The notes under the pieces are model-generated. The model was not told where the DNA came from and searched no databases. It worked only from the letters and a program-made list of their open reading frames with translations. Position numbers and translations under genes: made by a program. From contig NZ_JADOES010000048.1 in assembly GCF_018739885.1 (NCBI RefSeq), positions 1 through 40,878 on the forward strand: 40,878 bases of DNA, read 5' to 3'. The stretch comes from Leptothoe spongobia TAU-MAC 1115. GTDB taxonomy: Bacteria; Cyanobacteriota; Cyanobacteriia; Phormidesmidales; Phormidesmidaceae. Within the stretch, counting starts at the first letter, position 1. Every line of letters starts with the position of its first letter. Below, one piece after another: positions 7,016 to 13,856 of the stretch.

Positions 7016-9744
7016 ACACCGAGCGGTTTGTCGAAGCCCTGAGTACCTATGATCTAAATCCGACAGAGATTGCGGATATTCTTTGGCTAGCGATGCGGCA
7101 ACCGCCAGAAGACTTTGCGCCAGAACCTCAGATAGATGAGTCTTCTGTAACGGTTGATCCAGATCTAACGCCGACAGACTCTAGCAGGCCCATATCAGAT
7201 GTGTCCGATAAGGATGAGTCTGATGACCAGGGTGCTGATGATCATGGGACTCGGCCAACCGATGAGCCATCTGCTGATATTGCGTCTGTCCCTTCCGGAC
7301 CCTTGCCGTCTAAGGCTCTGCCCATTTCTGTTCCTGATGCCAGTTTTTTAGAAGAGACATTGCCGTTGGTAAGGGCGTTGAAGCCTTTACTCAAGCAAAT
7401 TGCTTCCGAGACGGCTAGTCATGTGGATGAAGCGGCTACGGTAGATCGGATCGCAGAAACGGATATTTGGTCGCCTGTACTGGAATGCGATCGCGAACCC
7501 TGGTTTGAGGTGGCCCTGGTAATCGATAGCAGTGCAGGCATGGCCCTATGGCAGCGATTAATCCAGGATATCCAGCGGTTATTGCGCTGTTATGGTTCAT
7601 TTCGTGACTTCCGGGTTTGGGAATTAGTCTCTACAGATGGACAGTTAGGGATATGTGCTGTACCCGACCGTTCTGTGCGCAGTCCCAGAGCGTTGCTTTC
7701 CCCCAATGGTCGACGATTAACTCTGGTATTTAGTGATTGCACAGCAGACTATTGGTGGGATGGTTCTCTGCAACCCGTGTTAGCAGGATGGGGCCAGTCC
7801 AATCCCACTGTCATCTGGCAGGTCTTGCCGGATTGGATGTGGAAGCGAACGGCCTTAGGGGTGGGGGACTCTGTGGCTATTCGTAACCGTATTCCAGGGG
7901 CCATCAATCCAGACTTAACGCCGACGTATTTATCACTGCGGCCACCCAAGCGTCTGGCGAAAAAGAGTACGGAGAATGGGGTGCCTGTAGGCTCCGGAAC
8001 TACCATTTGTTTACCGGTAATTACAACAGATGCTCAATCCATTGGGTCTTGGAGTCGGATGCTAGCCGGGGATCGACGGCAGTCCACACCTGGGTTTGTT
8101 TTGCCTGCTGACGGCTGGGAGCGGACTAGGGAACGTTCGACTAATGAACCCGATGAGCGGCTAGAACAATTTCGTCTACGGGCGACACCCGAGGCCCGGC
8201 GGCTAGCGGCACTACTATCAGCCGCTCCTGTGATTACACTGCCAGTGATGCGTTTGATTCGGTCAGCGATGTTACCAGAGACGGCATCGCCGTTACCAGT
8301 GGCAGAAGTATTTTTAGGGGGACTATTGCAGCGGTCAACGCAACAGCCAGAGACGAGCGATCCGGAACAGGTGCAGTATGACTTTTCAGCGGAGACCCGT
8401 GAGCGATTGCTGGATATTTTGCCACCCGTAGATGCCGTTACTGTAATTGAAAAGGTCTCTGAACATGTGGCTCAGAGATTAAACTGCACCCTGGCAGATT
8501 TCCGAGCATTGTTGTTGTCGCCAGAGTTAAAAGCTGAGGCTGACCAGTATGGTCTGAAAACCTTTGCTCAGGTGACAGCCCAGATTTTGCGGCAGTTGGG
8601 GGCTGAGTATGCGGATTTGGCTAGTCAGCTGGATTCTGAGAATAGACAAATCCAGTCTAGTTCTCAGACATGGCCAGACTTTGAACTGGAGACTTTTGAA
8701 TATGAGGTCGCTGAGTTTCTGGATTTCCCACCATTGCAAACTCTAGATTTTGAAACAGTGACCCTTCAGCTGGATCAAGAATTAGACTTGCCTCCGTTGC
8801 AGACTAAGGAAGTAGAAGTCGTCACTATTCTGTTGGAAGCACCTGCTAGTGTCGTTCCCAGTACAGAAATTAAGTCTTTTACCTTTAGTATGGCCACGAT
8901 TGAGCGTGGTAGTGGATTATCAAGACCATGGGAGATTCGTACTCAGAAACGACAGGCCGAGCGGTATCGGGAAAGGCTAGGAACCGAGACATTTATGATG
9001 ATGGTTGCAATTCCGACAGGTAGCTTTGTAATGGGCTCGCCAGAAGATGAGCCAGAACGCTTGAATCACGAAGGGCCACAACACGATGTCACAGTTCGTG
9101 AGTTTTTTATGGGACAGTATCCAGTTACTCAGGCCCAGTGGCAATTTGTGGCTAAGCTACCCGAAGTTGAAATTCCTATGGAGCCCGAACCTTCTTACTT
9201 TCAAAGAAATAACTTTCCAGTAGAGCAGGTGTCTTGGGATGAGGCAGCGGAATTTTGTAAACGTTTATCAGACTACACAGGACGTGACTATGAGCTGCCA
9301 ACCGAAGCTGAGTGGGAATATGCTTGCCGAGCAGGAACAACAACCCCTTTCCATTATGGAGAGATGATTACACCTGATGTTGCTAACTATAATGGAGACT
9401 TCACTTATCACGATGGGGCAAAAGGTCAGAATCGAAGACAGACAACACATGTCAAGCAGTTTAAAGTAGCCAATGCCTTTGGTCTGTGTGATATGCATGG
9501 GAATGTGTGGGAATGGTGTCAAGACCACTGGCATGATAGTTACGAAGATATGCCTGCTGAGGGAATTGCTCGGTTAACTTCTGATAAGAATACTCCACGA
9601 GTGGTACGCGGCGGTGCTTGGGATTTCAGTCCTGAGTATTGTCGGTCTGCTTATCGCTTTAGCTTCTACCCTGATGACCATTCCTACTGTCTTGGTTTTC
9701 GCGTAGTCTGTCGTACCCCGAGGGCTTTTCCTGATGGTCTGTAA
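7012..9744 (+). CDS. vWA protein fused to a C-terminal FGE-like domain
   Basis: This is a 910-residue protein. Residues 1-130 are acidic and disordered. A vWA-like domain spans about 160-310, with a metal-site segment DSSAG (172-176, the usual DxSxS with its last serine replaced by glycine) and FSDCTAD containing Asp242. A helical region like that of the SAV_2336-related family follows (about 385-555), then an acidic linker with repeated FEL/DLPPLQT blocks (about 560-625). An FGE-like domain covers about 655-905, with MVAIPTGSFVMGSPEDEP, PVTQAQW, LPTEAEWEYACRAG, LCDMHGNVWEWCQD and RVVRGGAW…GFRVVC. MoxR-vWA pairs gate effectors in ternary conflict systems; the fused FGE domain may sense ligand. 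As in the neighbouring FGE genes, the copper-site cysteines are missing. ATGA overlap with the ATPase gene supports one operon. Confidence 0.8.
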   Translation: MNTERFVEALSTYDLNPTEIADILWLAMRQPPEDFAPEPQIDESSVTVDPDLTPTDSSRPISDVSDKDESDDQGADDHGTRPTDEPSADIASVPSGPLPSKALPISVPDASFLEETLPLVRALKPLLKQIASETASHVDEAATVDRIAETDIWSPVLECDREPWFEVALVIDSSAGMALWQRLIQDIQRLLRCYGSFRDFRVWELVSTDGQLGICAVPDRSVRSPRALLSPNGRRLTLVFSDCTADYWWDGSLQPVLAGWGQSNPTVIWQVLPDWMWKRTALGVGDSVAIRNRIPGAINPDLTPTYLSLRPPKRLAKKSTENGVPVGSGTTICLPVITTDAQSIGSWSRMLAGDRRQSTPGFVLPADGWERTRERSTNEPDERLEQFRLRATPEARRLAALLSAAPVITLPVMRLIRSAMLPETASPLPVAEVFLGGLLQRSTQQPETSDPEQVQYDFSAETRERLLDILPPVDAVTVIEKVSEHVAQRLNCTLADFRALLLSPELKAEADQYGLKTFAQVTAQILRQLGAEYADLASQLDSENRQIQSSSQTWPDFELETFEYEVAEFLDFPPLQTLDFETVTLQLDQELDLPPLQTKEVEVVTILLEAPASVVPSTEIKSFTFSMATIERGSGLSRPWEIRTQKRQAERYRERLGTETFMMMVAIPTGSFVMGSPEDEPERLNHEGPQHDVTVREFFMGQYPVTQAQWQFVAKLPEVEIPMEPEPSYFQRNNFPVEQVSWDEAAEFCKRLSDYTGRDYELPTEAEWEYACRAGTTTPFHYGEMITPDVANYNGDFTYHDGAKGQNRRQTTHVKQFKVANAFGLCDMHGNVWEWCQDHWHDSYEDMPAEGIARLTSDKNTPRVVRGGAWDFSPEYCRSAYRFSFYPDDHSYCLGFRVVCRTPRAFPDGL

Positions 9745-9793
9745 CTGGATTTTAGCTACAATCGAAGCAAATCAATCTTCCCTGCTGCCAGCG

Positions 9794-10627
9794 ATGAAGT
9801 TTATTGATCCTAAGACAGATTTTGCATTCAAGAAGATCTTTGGCTCTGAGCAAAGCCATGACATCTTGATTAGTTTCCTCAATGGGATTCTGTATGACGG
9901 GGAAAGTGCGATCGCAGATTTAGATATTCTTAACCCCTATCAAGCCCCAAAAATCGCTGGGATAAAGCAGTCCTATCTAGATGTCAAGGCAAAACTGGCC
10001 ACGGGTGAAACGGTGATTATCGAAATGCAGGTGCTCAACGTGGAAGGGTTTCAAAAGCGCATTTTATACAATGCAGCCAAGGCATACTCCACCCAATTGC
10101 AAACAGGCCAGGGCTATCCATTGCTCAATCCAGTGATTGCCCTAACGATTACCGATTTTGAAATGTTCTCAGACATTGAGGCAGTGATCTCTCGCTTTGT
10201 TTTGAAAGAAAAACAGTATTTAATCGACTATCCCATTGATGATCTAGAGCTGGTCTTTGTTGAGTTACCTAAGTTTCAGCAATCGTTAGAGGCGTTGACT
10301 ACCCTCACCGATAAATGGATCTACTTTTTGCAACATGCGGATGATTTTAGTGTTGTTCCCACACCGATGGGGAATATACCTGCTATTCAGCAAGCCTTTG
10401 AGCTAGCCAATGAGGCCAACCTGAGCGCTGATGAACTCGATGAACTTGAGCATCAGTCTATCTTTATTCAAGATCAGCGGGGGGCGATTATGTTGGCGGC
10501 CAAGCAAGAAAAACGGAAAATTGCAGCTCGCTTGCTGAGCAGTATGGCCGATAGTCAGATTGCTGCAGTGACAGAGTTGTCTTTAGCAGACATTCAAGCG
10601 TTAAGACAAGAACAAAGCGAACAGTAA
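9794..10627 (+). CDS. Rpn/PDDEXK_2-family nuclease-like protein (transposase-type annotation)
   Basis: This 277-residue protein opens with MKFIDPKTDFAFKKIFGSE, the hallmark of the Rpn/PDDEXK_2 family. The PD-(D/E)XK core is visible as Asp63 in SYLDVK and Glu77-x-Gln79 in IIEMQV. The C-terminus has helical repeats ending LADIQALRQEQSEQ. Family members promote recA-independent recombination or act as DNases, and they are frequent in cyanobacteria in many copies. The ATG at 9794 fits the family's usual N-terminus; an upstream in-frame ATG at 9734 would overlap the vWA gene and add 20 residues not typical of the family. It lies 49 bases after the vWA gene and 15 bases before another FGE gene, so it may be part of the same transcript or a later insertion. 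Confidence 0.8.
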   Translation: MKFIDPKTDFAFKKIFGSEQSHDILISFLNGILYDGESAIADLDILNPYQAPKIAGIKQSYLDVKAKLATGETVIIEMQVLNVEGFQKRILYNAAKAYSTQLQTGQGYPLLNPVIALTITDFEMFSDIEAVISRFVLKEKQYLIDYPIDDLELVFVELPKFQQSLEALTTLTDKWIYFLQHADDFSVVPTPMGNIPAIQQAFELANEANLSADELDELEHQSIFIQDQRGAIMLAAKQEKRKIAARLLSSMADSQIAAVTELSLADIQALRQEQSEQ

Positions 10628-10642
10628 AGGAATACAGGCTCT

Positions 10643-11473
10643 ATGGCCACTCAGGCAGAATCACAGCAGGCCAACACTTCCTATGAGCGACGCCGAGAAG
10701 CAATCCAGTTTTTTGTTGAGGCTCTGGATGAAAATCTGACCCTAGAGATGGTGCAGATCCCGGCAGGCAAATTTACCATGGGTTCCCCAGAAACTGAACT
10801 AGAGCGGTTGGATCGCGAAGGACCACAGCATGATGTGCAGATTGAGCAGTTCTTTATGGGCCAATATCCAGTTACCCAGGCCCAATGGCAGTTTGTAGCC
10901 GGGGTGGAACAGGTTGAACGAACTCTAGAAGCTAATCCTTCTAACTTTAAGGGAGAGAATCATCCAGTGGAGCAGGTGTCCTGGTACGAAGCAGTAGAGT
11001 TTTGTCAGCGACTGTCGACTCATACTGGGCGTAACTATGGGCTACCCACAGAAGCAGAGTGGGAATATGCCTGTCGAACAGGAACGACCACGCCATTTCA
11101 CTTTGGCAATACAATCACTACTGAGGTCGCTAATTATAACGGTAGCTCCTATGCAGGGGGGCCAGCAGGTGAACCTCTCAAAAGAACTACTCCAGTAGAC
11201 CACTTTGGCATAGCCAATGCCTTTGGTCTGTGCGACATGCATGGCAATGTGTGGGAATGGTGTCAGGATCTATGGCACAAATCTTATGATCATAAGATTA
11301 CTCCCAGCCAAGATGGAGTAAATCTACAGCAGGAACAAGCCGATCATCGAGTTGTGCGTGGGGGTTCCTGGTATAGCTCCCCTGGCAAATGTCGATCAGC
11401 AAGCCGATTTCATTTTCGTCCTACCACCTGTGAGTCAGATCTGGGATTCCGTGTGATCTGCAAAAGACCATAA
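10643..11473 (+). CDS. Stand-alone FGE/SUMF1-fold protein
   Basis: This 276-residue protein has a short helical N-terminus (residues 1-33) and one FGE-like domain: MVQIPAGKFTMGSPETE, PVTQAQW, NHPVEQVSWYEAVEFC, LPTEAEWEYACRTGTTTPF, LCDMHGNVWEWCQDLW and RVVRGGSWYSSPGKCRSASR…GFRVICK. It is very similar to the domain fused to the vWA protein two genes upstream, implying duplication within the locus. The copper-ligand cysteines of catalytic FGE are absent. The start is an ATG with an AAAGGAA ribosome site about 10 bases upstream. It is the last gene of the putative conflict operon and is more likely a binding or scaffold protein than a sulfatase activator. Confidence 0.8.
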   Translation: MATQAESQQANTSYERRREAIQFFVEALDENLTLEMVQIPAGKFTMGSPETELERLDREGPQHDVQIEQFFMGQYPVTQAQWQFVAGVEQVERTLEANPSNFKGENHPVEQVSWYEAVEFCQRLSTHTGRNYGLPTEAEWEYACRTGTTTPFHFGNTITTEVANYNGSSYAGGPAGEPLKRTTPVDHFGIANAFGLCDMHGNVWEWCQDLWHKSYDHKITPSQDGVNLQQEQADHRVVRGGSWYSSPGKCRSASRFHFRPTTCESDLGFRVICKRP

Positions 11474-11610
11474 GCCAGACATATCAAACATTTTTGAAAT
11501 GACTGTCAGTAGGACGGAAAGTCAACGTACTAATTGACACATATCCTGCGTCCTCAACTTAACTATATCCGTAAGGTGTAGGTGTTCATTCGTAAATGGA
11601 GAAATCCAAC

Positions 11611-11886
11611 ATGACACCTATCCCATCCGTGATAGCTGCTTTATATTCCTTTTTTTGGAAGGTAAAAGCTCCACCAGATAGACATTCTGATTTCAACAAA
11701 ATAGGGATAAGTCCAATGACAGAATTACGAAAAATCTTTGAAACAACTATCTCGATAGCTTTTTTCAATAAAGGAAGCTTACGAGATTTAACGTTGACCA
11801 CTAAAGGAGGTGATTGCCAATGCCATGACTTGCTGTTTCGACTATGCAAGGGTTTAAGAAGAGGGCCTTCTGAAATTCTTGCATAG
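11611..11886 (+). CDS. Possible small protein of unknown function (strand uncertain)
   Basis: An ATG at 11611 with GGAG about 9 bases upstream opens a 91-residue frame (MTPIPSVIAALYSFFWK…). It contains a hydrophobic start, a TKGG doublet at about residues 63-66 and a cysteine-bearing tail (DCQCHDLLFRLCKGLRR). The double glycine followed by a short cysteine-rich tail recalls leader-cleaved peptides. However, an 87-codon frame runs antiparallel over 11586-11849 and looks equally plausible. The call is weak: no homologue was recognised, and only one of the two frames can be a gene. Confidence 0.25.
   Translation: MTPIPSVIAALYSFFWKVKAPPDRHSDFNKIGISPMTELRKIFETTISIAFFNKGSLRDLTLTTKGGDCQCHDLLFRLCKGLRRGPSEILA
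11803..11857 (+). promoter_or_regulatory. Near-perfect Shine-Dalgarno before two minimal reading frames
   Basis: AAAGGAGGTGAT at 11803-11814 is complementary over 12 bases to the 3' end of 16S rRNA. At the right spacing an ATG at 11820 reads only Met-Pro-stop. A second ATG at 11825 reads ten codons (MTCCFDYARV) to TAA at 11855-11857. It is either a short upstream peptide, a vestige of a lost gene, or a chance match. Confidence 0.3.
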
Positions 11887-12148
11887 TTTGTTCAGTAAGC
11901 CCAAGAGCGTATATATTGCTATTTTTTGAGGAGAAAAAGAACATATTTTGGACTAAATGAGGTCAACGAATCAAAATGTTATGGGTTTTGGAGTTCTCTA
12001 CAAAACTCAAACTTTGAGACTAATTTGCGCTTAAGAACACTCAATGTTTTTCAGAAGGCTCCTCAGATTATCTGGGGAGCTTACAGTTTTGAATATGGGC
12101 ATCCATTGAATGGTGAAGCAGGTGAGAGGATGTCTGAAAAGTCGTAAG

Positions 12149-12244
12149 CTACGCTAACCGCCGCACCAGTATCCGTATCATGGCAATATAAATGAAAGTC
12201 TCTGAAGTTTCTGGCAAGATCTCATAATCTTTGGACCTGTGCAA
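12149..12244 (-). pseudogene. IS5-like transposase C-terminal remnant
   Basis: Reading the minus strand from about 12244 to a TAG at 12149-12151 gives a tail containing KDYEILPETSETFIYIAMIR and RILVRRLA. This closely resembles the C-terminus of IS5-superfamily DDE transposases. Everything upstream of this tail is missing, so it is a dead fragment. The adjacent element at about 12280 may have truncated it. Confidence 0.6.
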
Positions 12245-12358
12245 CTGAAATAAGCCTCATTCCAAACCCTTATATTTATTGAGATAGCGCCCTGTAAGCT
12301 CGATTTTCTGAAACCGTTGTCTTACCCTAGAATCAGATGATCAAGTGAGGCCAGAGGG

Positions 12359-13278
12359 ATGGGGAACTACAAAATCAAGGTGAACATCGAAATCGTAGAA
12401 AGCGAAGAGGGTGTGAATGAATCGCCCCAGGAAGTGGGCGAGGGAGTCTTTGAATTTAATATCAGTGGAGCAGCCGCAGAAAGCATAGATGCCTGTGAGC
12501 AAGCCCTATTGAGTACGAATTATCCAGCCTTACGGTCGGCCTTGGCTCATCATCTCGAAACGATATCAAAAAAAAGCTCGAAGCCGAGACACAAACGGGG
12601 ATTTGGGAGTTGAAAAGCCATCCCTATCGGGTGGATGGCGAGATCGGTCGATTTCGATTTGAGAGCTATGCAGCAGTGGGTGTTCAGTCATCGGGAGAGC
12701 CCCTATCGGTCCGGTCACTGTTTTCTCCCTTGAGTGGCAAAAGTTGGTATCGAACCGAGGGTTTCAAGGACGTTGCCTATGTTCATGGCAGTACAAACGA
12801 GTCCTACCGCAAAACGACGGCTCTGCTCAATCGTATCCGCCATCAACCCAACGGTGGGACACCCTTAAGAACCTTACAAGACAGTAGCGAACGGGAGGGC
12901 AAGCAACTGCTAGATTATTTAAAGGGTCGCAGTGAGCAAATTCTCAAAGACCACGATTTTACAGAGCAAGGTCGTCCCTTGTCTTCGTCCCCTGCTCATC
13001 CCTCTTCGCCGGTCTACCTGCCCTCAGAAGTAGTGCAAAAAGCCTTTGAGCAGTGCAGAAAACCTGAACGGGTTGTGAAGCAAATGCAGGCCAATCCTAT
13101 CCCCTATGAAGACCCACAACAGAGTGTCCATATTTCAGTCGATGATGTTGGGGTCAAACGACAGAGTGAACATCGACCCGACACCTCTGAGACCAAAGAA
13201 TCACAACGCAAATATGCTTATCAAATTCAAGCTGGTTCCTCACCCTCAAAAGTAATTGCACAGGTGACATCAGTTTGA
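12359..13278 (+). pseudogene. Truncated transposase in two frames (possibly ISKra4-type)
   Basis: Two frames make one protein. The first (12359-12613) begins MGNYKIKVNIEIVES. The second, open through the A8 run at 12568-12575, continues KKKLEAETQ…KSHPYRVDGEIGRFRFE. The region then reads GFKDVAYVHGSTNESYRKT, NRIRHQPNGGTPLRTLQD and YEDPQQSVHISVDDVGVKRQ, which looks like the N-terminal half plus the first catalytic Asp of a DDE transposase. My recollection places this protein family with cyanobacterial ISKra4-type elements, but that is not certain. The protein stops at 13278, about 220 residues too early for a full transposase, so the copy is 3'-truncated. A second copy of its 5' end is at 20686. 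Confidence 0.5.
12568..12575 (+). promoter_or_regulatory. A8 slippery run for -1 frameshifting
   Basis: In the first transposase frame the run reads tcA AAA AAA Agc. Slipping back one base yields AAA AAA AAG CTC, which enters the frame used downstream and keeps it open to 13278. Many insertion sequences express transposase by -1 frameshifting on such A runs. Confidence 0.5.
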
Positions 13279-13856
13279 CACAGTTCGAAAATCTCTTGAA
13301 CATGAGGTGTTGATTTTGTTGTTAAACCACAAATTTGATATCAAGAAGAAAACAGTGAACAAAAGACAGTGGTTTTTCTAGACTTTAGTAGTAGTCCGTT
13401 AGAGTTGACATCGTTCTCTCATTTAGAAGAAATATTTGACGTATAGAGCGTTTCGTTATACTGAAAGCCTGATAAATCCTCTAATCCTGGGGGGCTTTAA
13501 GATCTAAAGCCCCAAATCGTTAAGGGCTTCTTGCAAGAGTGTCATCTTCGAGGAAATCCTATGTATTTATTTTGCTTATTGATCTGCTCTAATGCTTTAC
13601 TGGTTCTTCAAATAGTCTTGTAGTCTTGATCAATAGTATTTTTGTAAATTTATTTAAACTCTCTAAATGCCTAAGACTGTTTCCTCCAAAAGCTAAAACG
13701 ATTGCTAATGCTGACTTTTTCACAGAAAGGAGTATGGGGCATTAGTCTAGGGTAGACAGCTTTAGGCCATTTGACGATAGGAATACTAAGCACAATGACT
13801 TGATAATTAGGAATGCTTTGAACTTGATTTGAGACGCCGAAGGATGGTTCTCCAAA
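13279..13856. other. Intergenic region with hairpin and short coding-like scrap
   Basis: A 35-codon stop-to-stop stretch at 13339-13446 has protein-like content (…TVVFLDFSSSPLELTSF…) but no start codon. A perfect 9-bp inverted repeat follows at 13491-13513. The remaining about 340 bases upstream of the histidine kinase are A+T-rich, with no recognised motif. They should hold the kinase promoter. Confidence 0.45.
13491..13513. repeat. Perfect 9-bp inverted repeat
   Basis: GGGGCTTTA at 13491-13499 pairs with TAAAGCCCC at 13505-13513 across AGATC. The GGGGCTTT core is also found at 3791-3798, beside the other G/C inverted repeat, so this may be an interspersed cyanobacterial repeat or a terminator-like hairpin. 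Confidence 0.5.

Larger units (their letters stand above)
11474..12358. other. Degenerate mobile-element region
   Basis: These 885 bases have no convincing intact gene. They hold competing short reading frames at 11586-11886, a consensus Shine-Dalgarno sequence with tiny reading frames at 11803-11857, an IS5-like transposase tail at 12149-12244, and the left edge of a second element at about 12280 (GAGATAGCGC). A plus-strand frame at 11926-12147 starts with TTG and resembles nothing recognised. The A+T-rich composition contrasts with the genes upstream. Confidence 0.5.

Noticed and set aside
9734..9793. Upstream start for the Rpn-like gene
   Set aside because: It would overlap the vWA gene by 11 bases and add 20 residues before the family's usual MKFIDPKTDFAFKKIF start.
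2109..11473. FGE genes as true sulfatase-activating enzymes
   Set aside because: The copper-binding cysteine pair is absent in all three and no sulfatase gene is in the window.
11803..11814. Fragment of a 16S rRNA 3' end on the minus strand
   Set aside because: Only 12 bases match (ATCACCTCCTTT); no other rRNA sequence is nearby.
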